Assembly: GCA_020226215.1 (NCBI GenBank)
Contig: CM035235.1
Coordinates: 66,613,283 to 66,677,282, forward strand
Source of the DNA: Sindora glabra
Taxonomy: Eukaryota; Streptophyta; Magnoliopsida; Fabales; Fabaceae
DNA length: 64,000 bases
Direction of reading: 5' to 3'
The first letter of the stretch is position 1. Each line of letters starts with the position of its first letter. A program made the translations under genes and the position numbers. Under the pieces are notes generated by a model. It had not been told where the DNA came from, did no database searches, and saw nothing but the letters and a program-made list of their open reading frames with translations. Positions 35,589-48,175 of the stretch are shown piece after piece.

Positions 35589-35612
35589 GTGTGTGTGTGT
35601 GTGTGTGTGTGT
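35589..35612. repeat. (GT)12 microsatellite
   Basis: Twelve uninterrupted GT units. Confidence 0.9.
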
Positions 35613-35639
35613 ACAGTATATACATATATAACAACATAT

Positions 35640-38100
35640 TTATTTGTGGGGGCAATTGCGCTTGCTATGTTCTTCCTAGGCTATGCCCCTAACTACATAG
35701 TAGTTACAATTGAAAATGTTGAAGATCGAGAGCTAAATAATTGTAGCAAAATTTAATCGATCCCAACTAAGGATCCATGTGAAATGATTAGATCAAGACA
35801 AGGATTTAATCATTACCTTCTATAGATGATTCAAGGCTTGATCGTTGATCACCTTTTCGACTTACTTTCGATCGAAACTTTAAGGTATCCATATGAATCC
35901 ACTGAATCACCAGTGAATGTCTTACGGCCACTGATTGGAATTATCCTCTTTTGTATCACAAGTGCTAGCTACGCCTCTTCTAAGATTATGGTTAAGGAGG
36001 GCTACTAGATTTTTTGCATTTTTGGGATGCGTGAATGATCATATTTTAACACCCAATATGCCTATTTAAATAGGTGCATAAAAAAATCCTAACTAATTGG
36101 GCTTAATTCCATGCATAATTATGGGCTTATAATTGAGCCTTACAATTATAACATGAAATTTTCATATACTAGGCTCAAACAATTTAGTCCATCAATTTCA
36201 AATTCGCTAAGTTTTAAGTGTGCGACCTTACAGACTCTCATTACATTAGCAATGATCATAAATCATATTAGTGATCATAAATAATGAGCGGTATCTAGTA
36301 ACATATCATTGTTACTCAAGTAATGAGAAAGTTAGTGATTCGACAGGACCTATACATATAATCATCATCTATGACCTCTTTGTCCTAAACATCTAGATTG
36401 AGTACGAAACATAGACCGTGTTATTCCTGTATAACCCAATTTAAAAGGTTCTTAATTTCCAAGTAAGCTAACTAAAGTAAATGTAATTGACATCTTATAT
36501 CAATCAATCTGAGCTATGCCATACATTTTTCTCAGCCTTACTTAATCAAGGGACTCACAAATGTCACTTTTGTTATATAGGAAGGATAAATTCTATCTTG
36601 ATCACATAAATTCTCTCGCATGATATGTGATACATCCAATAACTATCTTTGTATTCACTCAACCATAAGTGACATAGAGTAGTATCAAAATATGGAACTC
36701 ACATGTAGGGAACCTTGGTAATCTCAGGTTAAAAGACTATATTAATGATGATCACTAAGAATTACTCATGACACTCATATAATGATCCATATAGTGTTCT
36801 TATGATGAGTCAATCTAATATACAAGTTCTCTAACTTGTACTTATGTGTAAATTTAATATTTCATATAAGTCACTACACATATTAGTCTTAACATATCAA
36901 TGCAACCCAATCTACAATGATATATGATTAGGGACATTTAAGAATATAATTATTCTAGAGTTATTATCATAATTAAATATATTACGTAAAAAATATATGT
37001 ATAAATATGATAATTAAAATTACCTTTAAAATAATATGATTCAAATTTATAATCATCCATGTGATTAATTTTAAGGCATATATACTAATAAAAAAAAGGT
37101 CTCATTTATAATTTATATTAACTAATTCATGATATGTTGCTAGACATTAATCATAATTTCAAAATCTAGAATTAACAAGATTAATTATAAGTATTAATTA
37201 AAAATATTTAATTTAATCATGACTCGTTATTAATTTAATGAAGAATTTAGAAGTTCACACACATAAGATCAAATATATCCATATTTATTTGTTTAGAGAG
37301 AATCAATTCAATTATAAGATAATTGATAGTTCGAGTTAAAAAAGGAAAAGAAATAAATATAAATAAAGAGTTTGTTATTTCATTGGGATAATACTTCCTT
37401 GAAATAATTAATAAATAAAGAATTTATTTAATAATTTATTTCATTTGAAATTTTTTAGAAATAAATAAATAATTTATTTATTTATTAGACAACTTTTTAA
37501 ATATTATTTATTTTGATTAGGATTTTAGTGGGAGCTTATTTGATAAACAAGTCATAAAATAACTATAAAATTATATTTATAAGAATCGTAGTTATTTGCT
37601 ATCAAAATGTATATGCTCATGTGTCAAAGTAATCATTAAAACTACTATTTCTACTTTCCTTTTTTGCCCCTCTAGTATAGCCACTCTGCAACACTGCTAG
37701 CATAAAAAGATGTGGAGTGGAAGCCAATCATATGAACTAATCTTAGAGGGAGCATGCTTAGATCTTTAAATTGAGGTTTTAGAATACATACAATTGAGAT
37801 AAAGGTAAAATTATTTTAATGATTATATATTCATGAATCAAATTAATTGTATGAATGATTCTTGGGTAGAGAAATTTGACTGAATTAAATTTTTTAAACT
37901 TTTATTGTATTTCCACCTAACGAAATTGTGAATTTCCAACAATTTTAAGAAATGAAATTTTCAAATGATCTAGTTATAACATGGGGTAATTGATGCTTGC
38001 TATGGTGTTCACTTGACTTCAAAATTCAAGATCAAGAACTAAATTAAAAAATTATTAAATTATAATTATTTTTATTTAATTAATATAATTAAATAATTTC
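35640..38100. repeat. probable LTR-retrotransposon-derived repetitive block
   Basis: Non-coding sequence of more balanced composition than its surroundings. A GCTTGCTATG-containing segment with GGGGCAATTG upstream and AAGATC.AGAGCTAAAT downstream at 35648-35740 is repeated in diverged form at 37983-38050, about 2.3 kb apart, as expected of old long direct repeats. The middle part (36200-36900) resembles 43430-44280 in style (for example AATCTCAGGT(T/C)AAA strings at about 36720 and 43905). No gag or pol frame survives. The assignment is tentative. Confidence 0.35.
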
Positions 38101-39500
38101 AATCTAACAATTTCTAAGACTGTTATTATACCTAAGTTTTAAAATTTAAAGGTATCATAGAATTTACTTGAGTAATTATATAGAGAGTTCAATTTTCTAA
38201 AGGTTGAATATTTTTATCATTATATTATTTTTTAATTAAAATTTGTAATTTTTATTTAATTTATTCATTTGATATATGAAAAAAGATGTCAATGGTGAAA
38301 AACTTAATATTTATTCTTGATTCGATATAACAAATGAAAATAGTTATTTATTTTATTATTTATTTATAATTTTATGAGATTTATATTAAAATTTTTATTT
38401 TTAATTTTTAAATATAAAAAATATAAAAACTAAGCATTAATTTATTGTACTTGAGACATGTAAGAATCCATTTTCTCATTTTTAATATTGGAAAAAATTG
38501 CTAACTTAGATATTTCTTTCTAAATATCAAAAAAGGCGTAGAATTATATGTCCTAGTAGAGGGTTGGGGTAGACTGCCCCTGTCAAAGATTTTAGTTAAA
38601 TTAACTATTCGTGGCCAGTAAAAACTTCTCTCATCTCATTTTATGTTTTACCCGTTTAATATTTTAATTTTATGACAAAAGCCCATCACATCCATTAAAT
38701 AATTAAATAAATCTACCTATTTAACTCTAACTTTCCATTTTTTAATACACCCTCTGTTGATTACCATCTCTTTTCTTGCCCAATCAATACTTCACTTGTT
38801 TTTTCTTTATTTTCTTCATATTTTTTCTTTCTTTTTTTTTTCTATTTTTCAATCTTTTATCTCCTTTTTGTTTTTTCAAATTCATCGTTAAAGTAGTATA
38901 ACCATAATACAAAAATATTCATAGCTTACACGCTAATATCACAAGTAATATTAATCTAATATAATATATATTTTTTATGATAAAAATATTTTGTATAAAT
39001 TAAATTTTAATTTAATTAAATTACTTAATTATATTTTTTATTTTTATTTTATTACTGCATAATTCATGCGTTAATTTTCTTCTTTTTATTTATTTCATTA
39101 CATGTTTTTCATTTTCATTTTTATTTTCTTTTTTTCCATGCGCACTCCTTCTATCTACCACTTAGTCACTAATAATATCAATAAGTAGGATTGACATAGT
39201 GTGATATATTTTATTTTTATAAAAAAATATTTTAAATAGGTTAAATATTTAAATTGAATTACTTGATAATATTTTTTCTAGTGATTACAATATTTCTATC
39301 TTTAATTATTATTACTTTACAATTAATATATTATTTCAACTCTTTTTCCGTGCTCAATGCATATTTATTCAAATTTTCTCAATTTTTAATATCAATTTTT
39401 AGATATTATATTGCAAAATAAATCTATTGCAATCAATTAGAATTTTACTAGAGCTTTAATATATATAAAGAACTTATTGACTTTTAATTGAGATTAAGAT
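38101..39500. other. AT-rich intergenic DNA
   Basis: Nothing bounded is recognised beyond pyrimidine-rich stretches near 38790-38870. Confidence 0.45.
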
Positions 39501-39501
39501 T

Positions 39502-39533
39502 AGGATATCGTAAAAAAAACGTCAAGTCTTTCG

Positions 39534-39569
<36 letters not shown>

Positions 39570-40135
39570 TTGATTACATATTTCATTTTTTTGATAAAAA
39601 TATTTTGAAATTGGTATCAATTTTTATTTTTAATTAATTGACTTAATACTTTATTTTTAATTATAAATTTTAAAAATTTAAATTTATTTATTTATTGCCA
39701 ATGTTTTCTTTATAAAATTTTTAAAATTTTATATTTTAAATTAAATATATATTAATTAAAATTCTGTCAAAGTTGATTTAATTTTGATTAATATGTCTTA
39801 AAATATAAATCAAATCTTTGGAAAATAAGGATATCGGTAAAAAAACAAGTCAAGTCTTTCATTCATACACATATATATATTCATATATGAATTGATTGCA
39901 TATTTCATTTTTTAATAAAAATATTTTAAAATTGGTATCAATTTTTATTTTAATTAATTAACTTAATATTTTATTTTTAATTATAAATTTTAAAAATTTA
40001 AATTTATTTATTGCCAATATTTTCTTCATAAAATTTTAAATTCTATATTCTAAATTAAATATATATTAATTAAAATTCTATCAAAGTTGATTTAATTTAT
40101 ATTAATATGTCTTAAAATATAAATCAAATATTCAA
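39502..40135. repeat. ~325 bp tandem duplication
   Basis: Two copies start AGGATATCG(G)TAAAAAAAC at 39502 and 39828. Each continues through GTCAAGTCTTTC(G/A)TTCAT, a TATAn tract, GAATTGATT(A/G)CATATTTCA, ATTGGTATCAATTTTTATTT and ATTAAAATTCT(G/A)TCAAAG to ATATAAATCAAAT. The second copy ends near 40135. Copies are highly similar; the AT tract in copy one is the main difference. Confidence 0.88.
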
Positions 40136-40659
40136 TTAAAAATATGAATTAATTATATATTTTATTATTTAAAAATATTAAAATTGAGATCTAATTTTAT
40201 CTTTTTATCTTCTGTACAACTTATACATGGTAATAAAATCAATATTTTTTTCATATTTTTATTCAACAGAAAGTAATATACATATTAAAAATTATAATTT
40301 ACAAATTTAAATACATTATTATAATAAATATGATAAATTAAAAATTGATATTATTATAATAATTTTCTTTTACAATATAAAAATTAATTAAAATTTATTT
40401 ATATGATAATATTCAATTTCAATGAAAATTAATTTATAATCCATCTATTGTATAAGTTTACAATTTAGTTCAAGTTACAAAACTCATCGAATCAGAGATG
40501 CTCGAAAAGTTTGCCACACAACCATAAGGGAAACGGGAGTCAGCTCATTTCTCTAACAAAGACCATAAAAAATTTGGCTTCTTATGCAATAATATCAACA
40601 TTATCACAGTAGCAATCAACATTAGTATATGTTTATAGGGTGCATATTATTCAACTTTT

Positions 40660-42010
40660 ATCTAAAGTAAATATTATTCATATAAATAAATTTTAAGTGA
40701 ATTAAATATATCAGAAATAAAAATAAATGCGTATTATTTTTATTTTTACATCATATTATATTTATATTATTTAATAATATTAGTATTTGAGTTATAAATA
40801 ATGCAAGTATATATATATATAAGCATAAACATATATGAAGCAAATAAAAGAAGAGACAGAAGAGACACATTGTATTAGTTATAGAATAATAAGAATTGAA
40901 AATAGATTATATATCCAATAAATTTAATTAAATAAAAATTGTAACTTATTTATAATATTTTATAATAAAAATATATTATATTATATAAATACTACTCAAT
41001 AGTGTTTGGGCTATAAATAATATAAGTAGATTAAAAAAATATATAATATATAATGGAGTTGTTAAAAAGTAGAGAAACAATGCATGAACCGTAAAATCAT
41101 AACAAAATTTTAATCATTATATTTTTAATTTGAAATATATCATGTGAGGATTAATATAAAAATATTAAAATTTTTAAATAAATATTTGATTTTATTTTTC
41201 TCAAATATGTTTATTAAATATGGAATATGTAATTTAACTTATTAAATTAATAATTTCTATATTAAAGCCTTAATTTTTTAAAATATTTTAAAATAAAAAT
41301 AAAATATATTGTATTGCATCTATATTATTTAGTGATAATAGCATTTGAGCTATAAAAGATCAAATGGACATAAACCAGTGGGGAAAAAGAGAAAACATAT
41401 GCAAAATAATAAATAGAAAGAGGAGACAATGTATCACTTATAAAATGATAAGAATTAAAGATAAAATATGTAGTTAATTTTAATTAAATAAAATCTTTAA
41501 ATTATTTAAAACTTTTATAATAAAAGGAAAATATAGTAGGTTATATTTCAAAGGTATAAGTTTTAAGATTTTATGATATTGATATTTGAGTTATAAATAT
41601 CCAGAGTGAATATATAAAAAGAAAGGGAAAAAAAGAAAACATGAAATGAAGTAAAAGTAAATAAATAGTACATTGTGTGTAGATCAATTGATACGGGATT
41701 ATTCTACCTTAACCAGTGACCTCAAATTCGAGTCCTTGGAAATGCAGCTGCGTTAAAACTCGGTAAAGAGAGTTTTGCCGCTTAATATGATCCTACCTAA
41801 CTCGAATCCAGATTAGTCGATCCCCAATGTAGTGTCTGGATACTGGATGGTTATATACCAAAAAATAAATCGTACATTAATTGTAAAGCAATAAAAATAA
41901 AAAATAAAATATATAATAAATTAATTCAGTTAAATAAAGTCTTTAAATTTTTATAAATATTTTTATAGTAAAAAATATTCTATCATATCTATCATACTAA
42001 TGGTGTGTAA
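40660..42010. repeat. diverged A/T-rich tandem repeat block, copy B
   Basis: The same unit as in 31240-32400, with marker strings GAGTTATAAATAAT.CAAGTA near 40792, GGCTATAAATAATATAAGTAG near 41007, and weaker copies near 41350, 41590 and 42005. TACTCAATAGTGTTTGGG corresponds to TACTCAATAGTTTTAAG in block A. A SINE has inserted into it at 41675. Confidence 0.5.
41675..41862 (+). mobile_element. tRNA-derived SINE with 16 bp target duplication
   Basis: About 188 bp flanked by AAATAAATAGTACATT (41659-41674) and AAATAAATCGTACATT (41863-41878), a 16 bp target duplication with one mismatch. The left end contains an A-box-like TAGATCAATTGATA. A good B box, AATTCGAGTCC, follows about 40 bases on, consistent with a pol III tRNA-type promoter. 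The 3' part (CGAATCCAGATTAGTCGA..CCCAATGTAGTGTCTGGATA) and the ACCAAAAAA end are typical of plant SINE tails. G/C content is much higher than the host DNA. Confidence 0.82.
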
Positions 42011-43400
42011 ATTGTAATTATAATAGGAATGGTAAAAAGAAACGATAGTATAGACAAATGGAAAAATATAATATATGAATTATGATCTCTTAATAAGATT
42101 CGAACTAATCGTACATTTCCATTTGAAATATAACATTAAAATTGATATAAAAATATTGATAAATTTTGAATGTATTTAATTTTAATTTTAAAAAACTTAT
42201 ATTAATAGATGGGATATGTAATTAACTAATTCAATTAATATATACTTTTTATATTAAATTTTTAATTACTTAAAAAAATCTATAATAGAAGAATAATTTG
42301 GTGAAGGATATTTTTTAAAGAATAATCTACTATGAATATATATTTGTTTTAAAAACAACCTGATGTAAAATGGTAATATTATAATATTAGAAAGATTAAT
42401 TTATTGACGTTGTCCATTAACTCACCACAAATTAACATTTATCTGACTATTCTATGCCATTATAATTTTAATTTAAAAATGTTGTATTTACAAGCCAATA
42501 AAATTTATTAATATTCAACTTTAATTTCTATCGGTAGAGTTATTTTATAAATAATTTTATTTTTCTTAATCGAATAATTTATAATTATCATATTTTTTTA
42601 AAGCTTAAATATAATTTCTCCCCCGTATTATCTAATCCACTTCTCTAAATTGTTTCAAGTTGCTTCTATCTTTCAGTCAAAGATTCTAATCTCTCCTTTT
42701 ATTAAATCAAATCATCAAACAATATGGAACTAGACAATATTGAAGTATAAAACAGTGTTCATAACACATAGCGAAAGATGTAAGATTTATTTTGTGTCTA
42801 AATTATATTAAAACAGTGAGAAAAATATATAAATATATACCTTGATGCAGTTCTTGAAATTTTGAATTTTTCTTCAAACAGATGAAGAGCCCACATGTAT
42901 CCACACCGAGACTAATCTTTGTTATCAACACTTTGATCAATGGAACAATGAATATTAACTGCACTTTACTAGAAATTTACAGAAACATAATTGTTTCTTA
43001 GAATTAAAAAGGAAAACAAAGATTGTAGATAAAAAAACTATCTGCAACTTCCTTTTGCTTTTATATATGTGAGTAAATATAAATGTTGCTTAAGGAACCG
43101 TGGCATATTTTGACCAACAACCATGTACGGTTTCTCTTTTTTTTTTATTATCTTCCTATTTCTAAAGGCATTTGAATTAATTTGACCAAGTAATACATAG
43201 TCAATTTCATTGCCTTTATTCATCTATTACGGTAAAATAAATTTGAATAAAATACCAAGCCAAATTCTGATACCGTAATATCTAGAAGGTGCATTAATTA
43301 TTATTATTATATTCTAGGTGCTAGCAAAGAATACAATAATATTTCATTTAGAAAATTTAATTTATTTGATTAAATTAAAATTCTCTAATTTAATATCAAA
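42011..43400. other. AT-rich intergenic DNA
   Basis: No gene or bounded repeat recognised. Confidence 0.45.
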
Positions 43401-43429
43401 TAATAAAATAGTTCTTTAACAAAGATTGG

Positions 43430-44280
43430 AACACTCGTTTGTGTGTGACCCCATAGGTTCAATACTAAACCATTAATAAATTAATTAAATTAATTCACTA
43501 ATCAAGGTTGGCGTCTAGCAACACTCCTTAACGTCCAGATAGCATGAAATAACATATTTTGTCTTCAAGAACTATTAGAAGAATAACATAATATTTCTTT
43601 CCATCTTTATAGCTCTAGGTTAATTCTAAAGTATGGTATTACTGTCAAACTCTAACAAATTAACATATAATGAATGATTTAAGAAACTCATTTCTTCACT
43701 CATTCAATTGCCTGGCCATGGTCTTAATTTTATTATAGAGCTCAAACTCATTACCAAGAGTTAATGGATTCCTTCTTGATTAATCATTAATTCTACAAGT
43801 ATTTAATTACACCCAATATCTATTCAACTAGTGCTTTAATGCATTAGGTGTCCAGAATCAAAGTATAATAAATAACTTGTTAATTACTATGATAATCTCA
43901 GGTCAAAGGAAACTATTACACTTCTTCATGAGAATTTCCTATTGACAATTTTAAAAGTAATATTAACCATTAGGAATTCTCTCTTGAGTCAGTTCAATGA
44001 TTATATCCACATATGCATCATTTATACATGTAATTTAATAAATGAGATCTATTAATCTTTATCCAATAAAGACCATTACATATATATTGATCTATCCAGA
44101 TTATTGTTATCCTATCCTTAATAATCATATGATCAAGAACAATTTAGACCAAAATTATAAAAGACTTGCTTCTCATTATCATAATCTCTATTATAATATC
44201 AAATCTCTAATTTCAATCAAGGATCTATTTCATATCAATTATTCATGATCATAATAAATATGATAATAAAGTATTATTTA
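43430..44280. repeat. probable degenerate LTR-type sequence
   Basis: Sequence such as GTGTGTGACCCCATAGGTTC followed by AATACTAAACC and GGCGTCTAGCAACACTCC has the style of long terminal repeats of dicot retrotransposons. It is non-coding and similar in organisation to 36200-36900. Borders and family are not resolved. Confidence 0.35.
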
Positions 44281-44288
44281 ATTATTCA

Positions 44289-44289
44289 A

Positions 44290-44346
<57 letters not shown>
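44289..44346. repeat. (AAT)n microsatellite
   Basis: About 19 uninterrupted ATA/AAT units directly right of the LTR-like block. Confidence 0.92.
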
Positions 44347-46124
44347 TTAATAACATGATGGATTGGATCTTGGGCATACATATTTATCCCAACAAATATA
44401 ACAGAATAATATTCCCTACTTCCTTTTTAGAGCATGGAAGTCCACACCATCAAAAAATTAAAAAAAAAAAAAGAAACTTAAGTAAATACAATCTCTCTTT
44501 CATACAATTCCTTTACAGTTTCACACTTGTTTTAAAGAATTAAGCCAAACTTTCTCACCAAAACTTTCACCAAATTATGAAGATCTTATCGAACAAGAAC
44601 ATCTTCATTTTCTCGATCTATATCTAGTAATTACAACAATTAATCATAAGATAATAATCACTCTTGAAAGGGAGTGCAAAATTGATATCACACTTGCGGG
44701 TGTAGACATGCAAGGTTTAGCACGGGAGAAATGTGCAAGAGAAACTTTGAAGCAGACCAATCTACAAGGCACTTCAAGCATGTCTAGCATTTCATTATGA
44801 AATATTGATCCCCATTTTGCATCGGTGATATGATATGATGCGATTCGAACCTTGGAGACCTCTTTAGCCTTGGTAAAAATATTTATGTGTCTATTTAAAT
44901 TAATTTTAATTTTAAGGTGAATTTTACGATACTTTAAAATTTTTAAAAGTTAAAATAATAAAAAATTAAAATGATTAAATTAAAATTATTTGATAATATT
45001 TTAAAAAAATAATTAAATAATTTTAAATTTTATTATATTACTCCAAATTTTAAATCTTTAAAAGTACTCTAATAATCATCTAATTACAAATCATCCTATT
45101 TGAATTTGAACAATTTACCATTGGGCTGAAGAGTAATTAATTGCTCTTTGAATTCATTATTTTTAAAATAGCTCGTCAGAGTCTTCTAAAATTTAATCAC
45201 ATGTTGAAGGATAAAAGTTGCTAGGAATAATAATGGCATATAACACAAGAATTATATGATACTATCACATCATCCTCTATTTTTGGGCTTCTCTAGGTTT
45301 AATTTACAAATAGAAAAGTTTTAAACAATTTAAACCTTAAGTTTTGCTAACAAAGGTTCGCTTTTATCGTTCCTCAAGCAGGTTTGTTTGTTGCAAATTA
45401 AGCATAAGGAGGCGGACATCATCAAAATATTTCACCAAATAATAAATTAAATCATAGAGAAAAATAGGACTAAATATTTGAGCTTTTTTGGTATTGAATG
45501 GGTTAAATCATTTTGAGTCTAAGAATATAAAAAAATATTGTTAGTTTGAACTTTATTTTGTTTCACACATAGGACTGTTGGAACCATAAAAAGATTATAA
45601 CACAATTCATAAACAATTTTGTGTGTAGGTTTAATTCCAAACAATTGAATTCTATTTTTTGTAATAATTCCAATTTCCAAATGAGGATTAAGAGAATAAG
45701 GAATTAGAATTTCCACAATGAATATTTTCGATTTTAATGCATTTGATTTTATTATTTTTATCTCAATATTTTTCTATAATTACAACATCAATAAATATGT
45801 CTTCATTGCTACGTCATTCATTAACTTTACACCATTTGCATAAAAAAAATTGATTATAAGGAAAAGTAAATTCCAAGACCCTAATTATAGGGAAAGGTAA
45901 ATTATATTAAGGTGACGTCTTGCTGGTATATTTATAAATAGGAAAGCATGAGAGCAGAGATTCAAATTCTCTTCTTCCTTCGTTAAAATATTCTGTCATT
46001 AGTGATAGTAAGTATTTGGATAGGAAGGCAATTGGAATAAAAATGTCTCTTCCGATTATCTCTAAGAGGTAAACCCAAAAAAATATAAAAATAAAATTAA
46101 ATAAGTCATAAAATCCTTCACACG

Positions 46125-46166
<42 letters not shown>

Positions 46167-47688
46167 GTTATACGATTAAGGGCTGTCAATAGGATGATGG
46201 AATGAATTTATAACGTTCAATTTAATAAATATAAAATATTCAAAACTTAATTTCAAATCCAACTTTATACATATTGAAATGAGAGAATCACTTCATTTGG
46301 AATGCAAATATAAGTGTACACGATCTTTTTCCCACTTTGTAAGCATTGATTTTCTTATAATTATATATATATATATATATAAGTAAATGGCCAAAATCAT
46401 TCTTGAATATTAGATTGACATTAATTTAATTTTAATTTTTATTATGACATCAATTTAATTTAATTTTATTCAATTTGACACCAAATTGATCATTATTATT
46501 TGTTTTTTGAAGTGAAATTTATTTAACCTCATTTTAATTAGATGGCCTTAAATGTTTCTATGGGAATTTGTTTATATTGAAAATAAAAATATTCATTTCA
46601 AAATAAAGCTACAACGAAAATTATATTTTAGAATACAAATTCCAATCTAAAACAATTTGAAAATAAAAAATGTAATTTAAAATAAAATCCCTAGTTTGTA
46701 TTATTAAAAGTAGAAGAAAATCTCACCTAAAGTAAAATCTTTAATTCATTGTCTTCCTAACTATGATTGAACAAAGATAAAACCTTGTAGAAATGTCAAA
46801 AATTTTCAACATGTGTTTGTTTCAACTCATTTTTGGTATTTTTAATTGGTTCATAGTTAATTTTGATAAATTTAATTGCAACTCAAATTTGCTAATAGAA
46901 ATAATAATGACAAGGCTAATCTAATATCAAAAATAAAAATTAGAATTAATCTAAGTCAACATAATTTTTAGGATTAATTTGATGTAAATCTAATGGTAAT
47001 ATAAGACTAGTTTGATATCAAATTAAATAAAATTAGACTAAATTAATATCATAATAAAAATCATGACTAATTTGATATTAATGTAATCCTTCTAATTTGT
47101 TCATTTGCTTTTTTTTTTATTTAGTTATTAGGAGTGTGGAAAATTACATTGACTAACTACTTAAACTGATCAAGTTATTTCAAATATAATCCATTTAAGT
47201 CAATTTAAAATATAAGTGAGTTAATTTAATTTTTTAAATAATTTTGATTGATATCAATTAGCTATAGTTTTATATCTTACAATCCATATTAAATCAAAAC
47301 TAAATGAAATATATTATATATACATTTATCAAATGTTGTATATTCTCTAATTTTTAATTATACTTCTATATATTTAATGACGTGATTAATATTGAAGTGA
47401 TCTATAATGCAAAAAAAATAAATTATTCAAAAATCAAAATTTGCACAAATATATTCAATAGTATATGACTTAATGAATGGTATTAATGATAATTATATAA
47501 ATGTAATTGAATTGGGTGCGATAAGAAATAAAAACATCTAGTGTATACTATATATAAAAACTAAAAAAAGTGATATTCCAATAAAAATAAATTATTATAA
47601 ACTATTTTAAATCAAATATTTCGTGATTTTGTAATATTAAATAATTGATTACGAATTCTGCTAGTTTGAATTCAGTTAACAAAAACTT
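44347..47688. other. AT-rich intergenic DNA with (TA)n tracts
   Basis: A pure (TA)19 tract lies at 46127-46164 and a shorter one at about 46365-46381. A slightly G/C-richer patch at 44660-44875 has no recognisable coding content. No gene seen. Confidence 0.5.
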
Positions 47689-47699
47689 AAAACGGATTC

Positions 47700-47797
47700 T
47701 TTTTTTTTTTTTTTGACCAGGCATAAACAGTAAAATCATCTAGCGCAGGTGGCATGGAATGCCTACTATTAAGAAAGTGTGAGTGCGTGTTTATAAG
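47700..47797 (-). mobile_element. 98 bp retroposed insertion with poly(A) tail
   Basis: An exact 11 bp duplication AAAACGGATTC flanks the insert (47689-47699 and 47798-47808). On the plus strand the insert begins with 15-16 T, that is, a poly(A) tail on the minus strand, followed by GACCAGGCATAAACAG. Target duplication plus poly(A) is the signature of LINE-mediated retroposition. The body is too short for a full SINE and contains the palindrome GGCATGGAATGCC. It could be a truncated SINE or a retroposed small RNA or mRNA piece. Confidence 0.7.
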
Positions 47798-47929
47798 AAA
47801 ACGGATTCAATTGAATAGAACTGTTACATACCCAAATACTTATTTTACATTTTCAATTAATAAAATAAAAAGCCAATCTCTTCCCAAATTTATTTCGGTA
47901 AATAAACTTCTTTCCATCCTCCTATGGTT

Positions 47930-48175
47930 GTGAAAGGGACCCACCTCAAGAACTTAACTGCAAATGAGCAACCTGACCGGGTAAAAGACAGTGAGAATTA
48001 ATAATTACCGCTGGGAGATCCAAATCACAGTTTTATGGTTACGCTCACTTCCCGCGATCGAAACTCAGTGTTTCTCTTTCCATTAAGTGGCCATCTTCCA
48101 ACGTTGCCTCCAAAGAAACGTCAAAATCAACAGACAACCTGCGGCTCCTGACATTGGAGTTTCACTGACCTCATC
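47930..48175 (+). promoter_or_regulatory. MPP alpha promoter-proximal region and 5' UTR
   Basis: Composition rises from A/T-rich to balanced here, just upstream of the MPP alpha ATG. No clear TATA box is seen. The transcription start cannot be fixed from the sequence. Confidence 0.35.

Noticed and set aside
44289..44346. Regularly spaced short repeats as a CRISPR-like array
   Set aside because: It is a simple (AAT)n microsatellite without spacers in a plant nuclear genome.
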